Notes: a model not told the origin generated them from the letters alone. A stretch of 64,000 bases of DNA from Patiria pectinifera (GCA_029964075.1 CM057147.1:21659513-21723512), one strand, 5' to 3'; counted from the first letter of the stretch, positions 50,001 through 61,550 are shown. Numbers and translations are program-made.

Positions 50001-53000
50001 TCCACAACATTTGGATCCATGTAGAATCTGGTCCCTTTTATCTCATATGGCCTCTAAGCCTCAACTGTATCCTTGAGTTATCATTGTTCTACGCACTGAA
50101 AGATGTGGAGTGCAGTCAATGCGTCCGTATTTCACACATATCATCAAACATCGCAAGAAATCTTCAACATGAAGAGCAAATGCTGTACAGACCTGTGCTG
50201 TACAGGGCAGGCTGAGGTTCTGTATGTCAGCGCAGTCACCGATGGCATAGATGCTGCCGCTGTGGTCATCCAGGATCCTCAAGTGCTCATCGGTAAGAAG
50301 CTGGCCTTGTTGATTCTTGGCAAATGGAAGCTGCTTCACAAAGGGCCTGAGAATGGAAAGGAATGATGTTGAGTGTAGATACAGGTAAATCAAGCTGTGT
50401 GGGTAGACATTCACAGCAGCATCGTGCTTTAAACACACACGCCCATATGCAGAAATAGACTGGCATTGGGGAGAGTCCCTATGGACCATACCACTAGCTC
50501 GCTGGTGAGATGCTTGCCATTGCCGACAGGGACCCCGTCTTCTTTGACACCAAAGACTTAGTAAAGGTATGACCCAAGACACCCCCCCCCCCCCACGTGG
50601 AAATGGACTGACCTTGGGGAGGGTCCTGTACGTGGACCCATACCACCTGCTCATTGGGGAGGTTCAAGCCATCTAATTAGATGGCTTGAACCTCCCCAAT
50701 GAGCTGGTGGTATGGGTCCAAGACAAAGCAAAGGTTCCCCTCTTGTGAATGGACTGACCTTGGGGGCAGTCCTGTGGACCATACCACTAGCTCATTGGGA
50801 AGGTTCCTGGCATCACCGAGGGTGAGCCCGTCCTCCCTTACACCAAAGTCAAAGCAAAGGTTCGACCGACACATTCCCCCACCCCCCTCATTTGTGGAAA
50901 TGGACTGACCTTGGGTAGAGTCCCGTGGACCAAACCACAAGCTCACTGGGGATGTTCCTGCCGTCGCTGAGGGTGACCCCATCCGCTCTGACTTCCGTCA
51001 CGTTGGCGGTGATCAGCTCCATCTGCCCCCTGCTGCGTATCTTGGCCGTGGCATACTCTTGCTGTTTTGGGGTGAAGGAGGACAGGATCTGTCGACCCTC
51101 AATGAGTGAGACGCGGATCAGGTTTCGCTCCTCCTTGTAGAGACGGGAAACATCCTAAGGAGGGATGAAAGATGAGCTAAGATGAAAGAGATACAAAGTG
51201 TCTGAATATATTTGCCATTTATGTTTTCTTTCATGAGTTGATCGCCCACAAAGCGGGTATTCCCCGTGCAGCGGGCGAGGCTAGGCAGCCACCTCCCAGC
51301 AAAGCAGGCCAGGCTGCAAAGCCGCCAGGTTACACCAAGAAGCAGGCAAAGCAAAACCTTGGTCCATTAATTATTAGAAACAACAGCAAGCTGTTTTGTG
51401 CAACACATACCTCCCTGACAAAATCATACAGCTCCGCCCCAAATTCTACACCGGTCGGTCCCCCGCCCACAATGACAATGTGGAGCAATTTTTCCCTATC
51501 TTCTTGCGAGATGCCGGGATGCAGGGCATACTCAAAGTTGTTAAGGATGCGATTTCTGATGGCACGGGCATCGCGTATCTCCTGCATGAGGACAAGGACG
51601 TGAATGTCATTCGTCATTAGAAAAAAAGAGGGCATCATAATAATAATAAAATATTCTGTCAACGTAAACGTATGTGTGTATTAATATACCACAACATTAC
51701 AAGTTGTGTTAAAAAAAGTTTGGTTTTATAGACTAGTACGGCAAACATTAGAAGCCAATTTTGAGATGGAACCAGGCATAGGGCTCAGGTAATGCGCGCA
51801 CACTTTGGGCTACCTTAGCCAAAAGGGTTACCACAATCTTCACATTTAGGCCTTATCTTTAAGAACGAGTGTGGCACGCGCATGGACATGGTTCCGCCTC
51901 AAAAATGGCTTCTAATTGTGTTCGGTGAATCAGGCGATACTGAATAACTTTTGGAGATAAGTGTAGAAAATTGAAATAGTGATATTTGCTTACTTTGACA
52001 GTAACCAAGTATATCTTTGAGCATACGTGAAGATGAGCATTCCTATTTTAAGCATGCTTTGGTGTTTGGACCATTGTTATATTTTCAGTGGGGTCTCAAA
52101 AAAAGTCCTCATTTGTTAAAAGATAGCAAATGTTTGACATAAGTCCAATTTTTCATCTGACGGTCAGCATAAAGCTTTCTATTCATTCAATCAGCTTTGA
52201 CTGACAGATCTGATTTTTTGGCCAAGCTCATGGCACTGCAAAGCACACAATTTTCTGCTGAAAGTGGCTCGATCTCTGTAACAGAGACCACAACCTGTAT
52301 GCACAGCAAAGCACATGAAGACGGCCTAAAATAATGAGTCAAAAGACAACATCTCTAAGCAGACAGAAGTGTAAGCATGTCTATGCTTTGAAATGTGCTT
52401 AGCCAGTTCATGTCGAATGATGTGAATACACGCAAATGTGTTGTGGTATTCGAAATAGATGACGGATAAACACGCAGGCAGCGAGGCCGGAAATATCTGT
52501 CAGCGACCCGCTCGCAGCAAGCGAGGCCGGAAATATCAGGGTGTGCTACCCACAGATGATGGCCTGAACCCATCTGGCAGAGAGGTTCGTGAAAACAATC
52601 CCACGCCTTGGTCCGGTCATGTCAAAATAATCCTGGCGCGAACTGGTTAAGGGCAGTCAAATTTTCCTGCTATAATTAACACATTTTTTCCCCTGCTAAC
52701 TAGTGTTAACATATTTTGTAGTTGAAAAGTCAAGTCCATCACAATTCCATCATAATGGAATGTTTCTGAATGGTTTGAGACTTGACTTGAGACTGGAGAA
52801 CTTGTGATGGAGTTGTGACTGGACTTGTGATGAACTCAAAAACAACACTGGCAGAACCATGAATATGACCCTTTGTACTGATAATGAATTGATAGTCACA
52901 CACCTTGAGGAAGAACGCATGTTCCGTCACCCCCGGGACGCCAAAGGTATTACTGACAGCGCCGACCCCAATGACCAGCTTGTCATAGCTGAGGGCGTAC

Positions 53001-55739
53001 GTCATGTCTGGTTTAATCACGCTCTGGCAATGCAACACCTGCAATGACCAAAACAAATAATATTCATAAATACCTAAGACAATTTACCCATTCCTATTGG
53101 TTGAGAGCCCGTCACGTGGCCGGTCTTAAACGGATGATAAAGACATGGTTGGCTGGTCTTAAACACTTTTCCAGCGTCACATGAAATTTGGACTCCTATG
53201 AAATCCAACAGTCTACTGAAAATACATGTCTGTTTTAAATAAAGACACAGAGAATTGAAACAACGGTTTGGAAAATCACGTGGCCCAATGCAGAAACATT
53301 TGACAACAGTGTATTACATGTATGCACTTACACTAACTCATACTATGATACAAGTTCTCAAAGGGAACACATTGCACCATAAATGGAGCATGGTACACGG
53401 ATACTTCAAGATTGGAGGTACATGTACTCCCTCGTGGAAAAAAAGCCAACAAACCAATTACAACAAAATATGTCAAATCAAATTAGGTTTTGCCCTTCAC
53501 CGACGTATATACACGGTATGCTCAGTGTGTTACCCCCCAAGTGAAAGTTGGAAAAATCGAACCCACAACCTCCTGCTTTCTAGTGCAGATGTCTTACCAC
53601 TCGACCACCGAGCTAACGGGCTCGGTTGGCTGGTTCAAATCTGATGTACATAGCAGCGGGTACCGCATTAACTATTCATAAAATGGAATTAACTATTCAA
53701 CAAAATATGGTAAGCGATATCTTCTATCTTGAAGTTCTTTTCCTTGAAACAAAAAAAATGGGGGACAGGTTTGCAGGTGGAGGTCTAGTGGTCCGACAAA
53801 TACTGCCAAAGCCATCGTGATGAATAAAATAATAAATCATAAAAGTGATGGCCTAAAGTTTCATTCCCGCAGGATTTTCTCTTTTGCCTCTGCGGACAGA
53901 TTATTCCTGCATTGAAACGCAGACCCCTCTTATGTTTATAATTTATATATTTCAGGTCATTCAAGCTAGCAGTTTTCAGAAGTCATTCTCCAATGAAATG
54001 GTCAGTGGCACAGGTACCTTCTTGTCAACGTCCAGACCAACAGCTTCGCTCAAATGAAAGTGATCAGTTTTCCTGAAGCCGGTGTTCCTCACTGGTTCAA
54101 TGATGCTCCTGTCAATGTCAAAATAAAAGACTGATGTTACATGTTACTTAACCAGTTCACGTGGAAGGACGGGATAACACGCACTGGCCGTTTTTATACA
54201 CAGGCATGGCTGACAGGTTAAGATTGCCTCGACTCGCCTCCAGGTGACATCTAAACACCTTAATCCCTCGTGCCTTTTGTACACACACACGCAAACGTGT
54301 GTTCACCGTCGATTGTGGACGTCCTATTGTCCCTCTTTTGTTTGTACTCGTAACATTTTAGGAAGACTCCCATAGGTTTTGTACCCCAATCGCGGACGTA
54401 TGCTAGGAATCGTGGACGATATTGTTCTCTTTTGTTCTCTGATATTTTTCGTCCACGGTTTGAAAAGATGAACACGTACACACAAAGTCCGTGAAGTCTG
54501 TGGAGACGAACCGTGTGTTGATCTTGAATTGGCCGTTGTGCACGGCCTATTGTTGTACAATTTATGCTCCAGTGCACTCTCCGGAGTATTGAAACATTTG
54601 CGGTTTCGGCAAGAAATATATACATATACTGTTGAAATGACTGTTGCGAATCAGTACTTGTGGCGTTTGGCTGTATATCAGAAGTTGGCTAAACAAATTT
54701 TGCCTTTTGCAAAAATGGACATTTCCGGCAAAAATGATCCTTGCGTGAAGTGGTTAAAATCTACAAATATTTTAAAATTTGTGTTACTGGGATGGTTGGT
54801 GTTACCAGAGCAGTGCCATATGATTTGTATACCTTAAGTGTACATATGGCAAGTGTGGGCAGGGTTTCCAACACTTTATGAAATCAAAGTGCTGGAGTTT
54901 TTCTTGATATATCCCGGAGAAATCTCAGAAATTCCACGAGAAATACTTTTAGACTATTAAATAAGAGGTACATGTAACACAGCCAACTTATATTGTCTGA
55001 TAAACACTAAAAAGCCACCATAGCCAGTCAGTCCTATGGACCCAACATACTGTATGACACAAGATGCACATACGCCAAGCTGGCAAAAACCTTTCCCTTC
55101 TGGGTCACTGTTCAATTCCCTAATTTTGGTGGGGTTTTTTCAAAATTCCCTGAGTTTTCCCTGCCTGGTAAAAATGGAAACTCAGTTTCTAGGTTTTCCC
55201 TGATTTCTAGATTGGATGGGAACCATCAGCTCAAAGTTCACATTGCCTCTGCTAAAGATGGTACAATACTGGCTCTATGTTCATTGCATGAGGATCACAT
55301 TACTTGACTTTAATATTACGTCATAAAGAATGTTAATTTCATTTTGAACAAAAATTTGGTAATTTTCCAGTGCAACCATAAAATACAGCCTTCGAAAATG
55401 CAAAACAAATAACACAAACCTGAATTCAAGAGTGCCGACCGTCGTACTCGCCAGTAGAGGCGTAAAGAGGAAGTGGTTGCGAGGACTGACAACGATGACA
55501 TCAAACAGCTCCTTGTCTATGCTCTTGAGCACACTGTAGCTGCTCCACCCAGTCCCCAATATCAACAGTTTCTGCCTTTCGGAACCTCCGTTTGATACTG
55601 CCGACTGGCTGGCACATCTTCGAAGGACTGATTTGGGGAAGATTTTCAGAGGATTTTCCACAGGACAAGATGAGGAAAGCGCTACTGCTCTCCAAGCGCT
55701 ACAAGCAAGTCCTGATCTACACCACACTAGTCCTCTCAT
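47092..55739 (-). CDS. alternative (type II) NADH:ubiquinone oxidoreductase, mitochondrial
   Basis: Single-subunit, non-proton-pumping, rotenone-insensitive NADH dehydrogenase that passes electrons from NADH via FAD to ubiquinone at the mitochondrial inner membrane. Exons in transcript order: 55739-55420, 54108-54018, 53038-52904, 51581-51411, 51154-50910, 50346-50193, 49520-49370, 47219-47092; the frame closes at 464 aa. The N-terminus (about 45 residues, rich in Arg/Ser/Ala) looks like a targeting peptide. The first dinucleotide fold is [15 protein letters not shown], and the second is [16 protein letters not shown]. The FAD motif is AIGDCAD. The end [17 protein letters not shown] is the family's membrane-anchoring tail. 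There is no EF hand, unlike plant/fungal Ca-dependent forms. Vertebrates and insects lack it. Intron 5 carries decoy exon copies (50347-50909). Confidence 0.94.
47945..48015 (-). repeat. tRNA-like SINE head
   Basis: Reversed it reads GTAATCAAGTGGTTAGGCAT, GCAGTAGTAAGCAGGAGGTC and GGGTTTAAGTCCCGC, i.e. A box, anticodon arm and B box in order. No clear body is seen. It lies in the last intron of NDH-2. Confidence 0.55.
48352..48600 (-). repeat. dispersed repeat, inverted copy
   Basis: On the minus strand it matches 15362-15600 and 345-560: TTAAAATTGTGCAGCAGCAG, CAAACCAGTGAGTTTGGCGG and ACCAGAAACCGGAGAC. A second ACCGGAAACCGGAGAC-like piece near 48681-48705 is in the same family. Confidence 0.7.
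48715..48910. mobile_element. MITE family, copy 2
   Basis: Shares GGTAGTACGCACGCAC, GTCTTTAAGAACACA and AATGGCTTCCAATT with 2860-3035 and 51745-51930. It lies directly before the TTAA element at 49001, just as copy 1 lies directly after the related TTAA element at 2459-2801. Confidence 0.6.
49001..49355. mobile_element. TTAA-flanked piggyBac-like MITE, copy B
   Basis: TTAA at 49001-49004 and 49352-49355 with ends CCCTATCCACCCC and (reverse) CCCTAAATCCCTAG. The body is more than 90% like 2459-2801 by eye (AATGGCCTGAAGCAGTGC, GGGTATCCGATTGATTTTGC). It ends only 14 bases from the NDH-2 exon 49370-49520, just beyond its donor site. Confidence 0.8.
50347..50909 (-). repeat. decoy copies of an NDH-2 exon end plus donor site
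   Basis: The 3' end of exon 50910-51154 (coding [18 protein letters not shown]) with its donor GTCAGTCC recurs in this 563-base intron. Copies have their exon-like edges at about 50759 ([20 protein letters not shown]), 50613 (diverged) and 50475 ([13 protein letters not shown]). One further copy is inverted at 50677-50740. No acceptor precedes any of them, so they are not spliceable internal exons but could compete as 5' splice sites. Confidence 0.8.
50634..50719. repeat. 86-base near-perfect palindrome
   Basis: Arms of 43 bases (GGACCCATACCACC...CATCTAA) meet at CTAATTAG with a single mismatch and no loop. It is formed by a head-to-head pair of the decoy exon copies in the NDH-2 intron. Confidence 0.9.
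51745..51930. mobile_element. MITE family, copy 3
   Basis: Inverted ends GAAGCCAATTTTGAGATGG and (right) CCGCCTCAAAAATGGCTTC define the element. Internal strings match 48715-48910 and 2860-3035. It lies in the NDH-2 intron between exons 3 and 4. Confidence 0.65.
53466..53640 (-). repeat. tRNA-Ser-like SINE, ordinary copy
   Basis: On the minus strand: A box TGGTCGAGTGGTAAGAC, CTAGAAAGCAGGAGG, a B box GGTTCGATTTT now fused to the body, and body CCAACTTTCACTTGGGGGG to CAAAACCTAATTTGATTT. This is the reference structure for the fold-back copy at 8278-8525. It lies in the NDH-2 intron between exons 2 and 3. Confidence 0.75.
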
Positions 55740-57251
55740 GTTGAGTTATCTGCTCCTTATCGTTTATTATCTGCAATTGAGCATCTTCCAAGCGGTGGTT
55801 CAAATGTGTCCACTCGTCTTTCTCCAAGTGTCATGCCTCTTCTGTAGAAAATAAATACATAAATACATTTGTAATAAATACATGTATAAAAAAGCCTTCG
55901 CACCAGGTATTTTGTACAGGCATGCAACTGGGAATATAGAAAAAAAGAGGAGGAAACTCCAAATCTCACAAGAGTTTTGTACATGATTTTTCAATTTGTA
56001 ATGACATTCATGAGAAGTAAAAAAAACAAGGAAATCAGCGGATCTGAGGAAAAGTTGCATGCTTGTTTGTACCGTGAGAAAAATCATCTGGTTCCACGAT
56101 TACACTGTTGTCGTGGTTTCATATTCATGGGATGGGAATCAGACACAGTGCAATTTCGGACTTTTACTTCCCTTACAAAAAAATCCTCCAGAGCCACAAA
56201 ACAGAAAGAAAAGGTGATGTATTCTGGAATTAAACATAGGATTTGATTAGAATCCCATACTTTTAGGAAAATTAAAAAGAAATTAAAATTTCCAGTATGG
56301 CTGGGTCTGCAACCGCATATGGCAGACACACAGTCTTACATTTTCCCATACGTTTACTCAGGTCGAATTGATAAGTTATTAGCTAAATTTATTAGGGAAA
56401 AGACCTTTCCTAATTTACAGTTTATTTCTCACATCACAACGATACTCTGTCTTTCCAATCAATGATCCTCAAGCTTAGTTAGCGACATTTTTGTCCAGTT
56501 GGTTTGGCAGGTTGTTATTGGTTATCAGACGAGGCATAGTCTGATTTTAACCAACAGCACCAACTTACAAGATCAAAACAAAAACAAAACAAAACAAAAA
56601 ACAAATGAGCAGAAATCAAAGTATGATTTGAGAATAAAAACTTTCAGTTTTAAACTTTCAGTTTTACTTCATTCCGTATCGGATCAAATTTGTTATTAAA
56701 ACGAAAGTGAAGTACTGCATTGTTGTACTGATAAATAAATCAACATCCCAGGTCAAGAAAACAATGTCAAGTTGGAAAAAAAGACAGAAAGGATGTTTAA
56801 TTATGATATTGTCTGTTCTCCTTGTCCAAAGTGTAGTGAGTTTTTTAAAAAAAAATTAGAGTGAATGCTACTTTCTACAATCGGTATCATGAACAAATTT
56901 AAACCAAAAGATTGCACAAATGTACAGGCCTGGAGCAAATCATTTAAACTGAAACAACTTAATTCTCAAATTTCATGTCAATACCAGTACTTAACGAAAC
57001 TGAGTTGTCTGCTTTGGTTACAGCTACTGCTGTCATGAGATATGTCACGTGCATTACAATATGTCTAAGAGAAATGCGGAAAAGTAGGGAGAAAATGTGG
57101 AGAGACTTTCTGTTTGAACTACACATTTCTCAAGGTCTTATATTCCCTACGTGTATAAAACTGGAATGATCCTGAAATACGACATTACATGCTATGTTGT
57201 ATCTAAATAAACTGTTGAACACGAAGATCAATGCTACACTGTACATGAACC
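55740..57251. other. divergent region between NDH-2 and the GPCR
   Basis: Holds both 5' regions. 56157-56200 is a SINE-type tail (GGACTTTTACTTCCCTT, ATCCTCCAGAGCCACA). 56720-56750 (TTGTACTGATAAATAAATCAACAT) resembles the GPCR's own 3' end at 58698-58726. 56870-57190 is duplicated at 59942-60290. No exon is recognisable. Confidence 0.5.
56870..57190 (+). repeat. GPCR upstream segment, duplicated downstream
   Basis: About 320 bases shared with 59942-60290: ATGAACAAATTTAAACC, AACGAAACTGAGTTGTCTG, GAGAAATGCGGAAAA, CTACACATTTCTCAAGGTCT. It ends about 60 bases before the GPCR start codon, so it is probably promoter or 5' UTR. Confidence 0.8.
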
Positions 57252-58664
57252 ATGGGCGACCAAGACAACTCCACTCCATCAGCTGAAGTGCAAAAGCATC
57301 TTGGTCGCTATTTTAGGACTCTAGACAGAAGTGAAGATATAATATTGTTAAGTGCTGAAATCATTGCACCAATCGGCCTCTTCATCAACTGTGTCTTTCT
57401 CTTCACAGTCATTTGAGTGAAGTCCATGCGAACAATCATCAACATCTACTTATCCAATCTGGCTGTGGCTGACACGCTCATCCTTATGACATACTTGATA
57501 ATTGCATTGTTTTTACCTTTAGAGGTTAATTCCTTTGTCCAAAAGGCAATCTTAAGTGTAGCCCGCATGCTAGAGGCTGCTTCTACTTTTTTTGTGGTTA
57601 CCATAGCAGCTGAGAGATTTGCTGCAGTGCGCAATCCTCTGACATTCCAGGAAACAGCCTCTAAATCTCGAGCAGCAAAGATATCAGCAGGAATCTGGGT
57701 GCCAACAATTATTGTTGCTGTGATTCTGATGTTCTTACCTGAGACTGTCTTCGGTCAAGTCATCTTTTGGATTTCTTCCATCATCTACATTGTCTGCTTA
57801 ATAGCAACGCTTGCTTTGTACATCTATGTAGTAGTGAAAGTACACAAGCAATCAGCCCTGTTTCCAAACCATCCCAAGCAAACAGGCAAGGTCCTCCGTA
57901 TGGTTATCATCAATACTGCTGTTTTCTTCATTTGGAATTCATTGGAGATTGCAGCTGCAATTATCGTCATTGTAGCAGAAAGTTATTTTACAAGTGAGCC
58001 TTTCCAGGCTGTTGAACTTATAAAACTTGCAGAGAAAGTTAGAATGCTGATCTTGTCTGCAAAAATAATTCGATTTGTGGATAGCTCGCTTGATCCCCTG
58101 GTCTACAGTGCCACAAACGCCGACTATCGTACAGCTGTAGTCAAGGCTTTCTCATTCCTGAAACTGTGCTGTCGTTGCTGCCCAAGACGGAATCCCAGCC
58201 GACCATCGCAGCCAGGGAAGCAGATTGAGCTTCGTGTGATTCCACAGGCAGAAAATGACCAAGAGCACCGTGCTGCCAGGCCAAGCAGCAGCAAGCCACC
58301 AAGCCAAGGGCATGCACAACACACAGCGAGTCAGCAGCCACTGGACAACTGTCAAGAACAATGTTCCAGGCAAAGCAGCAGCAAGGCATCCATTCACAGT
58401 CAGCATGTTCAAGTGCATGTTGAGGTACATGCAGAACCAGCAGGGACCCCAGCGCTTGCAAGTTCTCATCAGGAACAATGCTCTAGTCTGACTGACTGCA
58501 AACCATCCATGCAAGGGGAACAGTGTGTACATCCAGCACCAGCAGAGAGCCAGCAGTCACTTGCAAGTACCCAGGAACAATGTCCTGGGCTGACTGGCAC
58601 CGAGCCATCAGCACAAGGGCAGCAGTATGCACATCCAGAACCAGAAGGGGGTCTTGTCATTTGA
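57252..58664 (+). CDS. rhodopsin-like GPCR, single exon, in-frame TGA in loop 1
   Basis: Seven-transmembrane receptor of family A; ligand unknown. From ATG 57252 the frame runs 54 codons, hits TGA at 57414-57416, then stays open for 415 more codons. TM1 ends GLFINCVFLFTVI before the stop. The rest follows with TM2 (NLAVAD), TM3 ending AAERF instead of DRY, TM4 with the conserved Trp, TM5, TM6 and TM7 ending DPLVY. A CCRCC palmitoylation-type cluster follows. The tail of about 150 residues has repeats built on QEQCS..KPS.QG.Q and ends GLVI, a PDZ-ligand-like terminus. The second extracellular loop is very short and the usual TM3 Cys is not seen. TGA could be CGA (Arg) mutated at a CpG, an assembly error, or a real null. 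It may belong to a lineage-specific receptor expansion. Confidence 0.8.
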
Positions 58665-58713
58665 AAGCTGTCAAGAACAATTAAAATGCAGTGAATTGTT
58701 GTATAAATTTGTA

Positions 58714-58719
58714 AATAAA
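58714..58719 (+). terminator. GPCR polyadenylation signal
   Basis: AATAAA 50 bases after the GPCR stop codon. The surrounding TTGTATAAATTTGTAAATAAATC resembles sequence at 56720-56750 upstream of the gene. Confidence 0.5.
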
Positions 58720-59941
58720 TCAACATTCAAGGGAAGAACACAAACCTTTCTTTTTGAAAAACAAAACGACAGCAAGAATTTTAAATAATTTGCCTTTTTC
58801 CTCGGCGACATGAAAACACGTTGTGGTCTTGAGCTCACTTTGTTGATGGGTGGATGGGAAGGTGGGTGGGTTGGTGGACAGTTTACTCGGCCAAATTTGA
58901 GCTTCTTTTGAATACAAAGTAGCTGTTTTGGTGACACTGATGCGCATGCGTCTAATTGCATATTAGATCATACCCCGTTACGTTGCAAACTTCGTGGTTG
59001 TACGGTTCGTGGACCAAGTGAAGGCATGTGATTGAATGTACAGTGATTGCGTAGTACGTGGGTCATTTCAGCGCAAACACCGAGTAACAAGTTTCACAAC
59101 AAGGTAAAATTTACTCTGGTTTTTTTTACTTTAGGACAGTGCCATGTAGATTGTCGCTACAAGTAACAGTCATGATTGTTTTTGCATAGTTTCATGACAT
59201 GCTTTATGGCGTAAAGGGTGCAAATGTCACTCGTCGCGATGCCCAACACTATTTTCTATGACTGCATTGATTGGAACATGAAAACAACAGTGAAGTTGAT
59301 TTTTTTGCAGCCCTTTTTTAAAATCAGAAGCTACACAAAAAAACCAGTGTTACGGTACAGATGAAGGTTCCTCCGTATTTTCTGACATACGTACCGGTAC
59401 TGCAGACATTCCTTTGTCTTCGTGTACAGCACTTAAGAAAATCTTGGTATTGTCAGATCACCATCAAGAATTGACCCAAGACGTAAATGTATAAAAGAGT
59501 AATGCGTTTCGTAACGTACTACAATGTATACATAAACTGACACAGTCATAATAAAAAAATCCGACAGAAAATTCGATTATTTTTGTGTTCATGACAAAGC
59601 CTGTTCATTGTGTAGTTGTTCACTGAGGACAGACACACAAAGGGAGAACAACAGGTCCTTTCAGTCCTCGGGAGTTGGGTCTTTTGTTCGAAACGGTCCT
59701 CTGTAGTAGGTTTGTGTGCAAAGTCTATGGGAGAGTGTTATATTATAGAGACAAAGGAAAACACAAAGCGTTGTCCTCGGGACGGGAGTATAGTAAAACA
59801 AGAGTGGGTGCACGTGCGTGCATGCACGGTTTTCGGTTCTATACTCTTGAGGTGCCCTAACCCGTGTTAATGCATTACGCGCCGTGGGTTGTACCACTTG
59901 GTACTTGATGTTTTTATATTTTTGTACAAACAGAAGTAAGT

Positions 59942-60290
59942 TTTTAAAGAGGTTTTGAGTGAATGTTACATTCCATAATTGGCAACATGAACAAATTTAA
60001 ACCGAAAGATTACACACTACATTTGCATGTATGGATCAAATAAAGAAACTGAAACCAATTTCATTCTCAGATTTGATGTCAATGCCAGTAACGAAACTGA
60101 GTTGTCTGATTTTGTTACAGATACAGCTGTCATGAGATACAAGTACGTGCATTAAAAAATGTCAGAAGAGAAATGCGGAAAAATAGGAAGAAAATGCGAA
60201 GAAACTTTCTGTTTAAACTACACATTTCTCAAGGTCTTATATTCCCTGTGTGTGAAAACTGGAGTGATCTTGAAATACTGCATTACACTC
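59942..60290 (+). repeat. second copy of the GPCR upstream segment
   Basis: Matches 56870-57190 in order and strand, but no GPCR reading frame follows it. Instead a hAT-like element starts near 60398. It is a likely remnant of a second gene copy. Confidence 0.8.
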
Positions 60291-60397
60291 TTTGCTCCAA
60301 CTGAAAAAACTGCATATGATAAATGCCACACTAGGCTTCTGATGATACACGTATGATTAATAAACGACACAATGGTTTGATGGCTGACAAAACACCT

Positions 60398-60770
60398 CAG
60401 ACTCGGATCCAGAGGGGGGATTTTGGGGGTCGACCCCCCCCCCCCAGCTCTGTCAAAAAAAAAAAATCTCATACAAATTTCTAAAAAATAAGTCGAACCC
60501 CCCCCCCCTGCTGTGACACCCCAACAAAAATCATACTGGTCTAATGTCCGCCTGTTCAAAATACAGTACACCATTCTGTAATGAGTGTTAATAATCGTCG
60601 AATTTGAACAGCGCCCCCTATTGAAATTGGTACCCCCCCCCAGTTTTTGATTTTACGGAGGCCAAGTGTCCGAAGAAAAAAACGTGTGTACATTTTCAGA
60701 TTTTTTGGCTGATGAAACCCCCCCCCCCCCCCCCGCGAAAATTCCTGGATTCGCCCCTGCACCTCTATTC
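60398..60770. mobile_element. hAT-like MITE with CGGATCCAG ends
   Basis: The left end CAGACTCGGATCCAG followed by a G-run and the right end TTCCTGGATTCGCCCCTG are inverted. CAGGGGCG-type termini are common in hAT elements. Long C homopolymers (60438, 60499, 60718) lie within. A related left end is at 14893-14940. There is no transposase. Confidence 0.6.
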
Positions 60771-61361
60771 ATCAGCATCTTGAAAACTTAAGAGCAAGTC
60801 AAGCGGGGAATCAACAAATAGTATGGTTAAGTATGGTGCACAATTTGAATTACAAATGTACGAGAAATGCCAGAAAAAGGGAGTATGAAAATAAAGTAAC
60901 CCCCGCCCCCCAGCTTGAGTAACTCCAGTCTCCAGCTAGCGAGCTCATCCCGATGAGCATGAGCTGAAGCTACCCCACCCCTAAAATTAGAAGGCTTCTC
61001 TTCGTCTGTTAGATTCCTCCATGGTCATGATGGTGAGAAGCCGATGTTCTAATGAGTAAACCACCCCCCAATCAAAATGCCCTGGCCTTGGCCAGGAGCA
61101 ATAAAAATGCTAAAATAAATTGCTATATAATAAAACCATACCTATGACAATTCCAATGACACTTGCATTCTCGTCATTGACATTGCTTCTCTCTTCGTAA
61201 GAATTAACACCTACCTCCATGGAATTAAATTGACGAAATTGAAGAGAACTGCAGAGTCGAGTGCAGACGATCCCGTAAGTTTAACAGCGCCCTCTAGAAT
61301 TCTTGAGTTGGGATGATTTTCAAACTTCGGCTTTGCTCCGGGAATGGCTTCATAACTGGCT

Positions 61362-61550
61362 TCATGACTGCATGGTGATCATTTTTGACAACTATCATGT
61401 CCAGTCCAGGCAGCAAGACTCTAAAAAAAAAACCACACAATTGTTCGTGTATGTACATGTTTGTTCACGAAAAAATGTGTGTTTTTTTATAGTCTTGCTG
61501 CCTGCTGGACTGGACATGATAGTTGTCAAAAAGGATCACAATGCAGTCAT
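61362..61550. mobile_element. hairpin (fold-back) element
   Basis: The arms ATGACTGCAT.GTGATC.TTTTTGACAACTATCATGTCCA to AGCAAGACT are inverted on either side of a loop of about 65 bases (61425-61490). The arms are about 62 bases; the right arm has three extra bases. A transcript would form a long hairpin. Confidence 0.8.

Noticed and set aside
50677..50982. A 101-codon minus-strand gene inside NDH-2
   Set aside because: It consists of one frame across the real exon end and its decoy copies.
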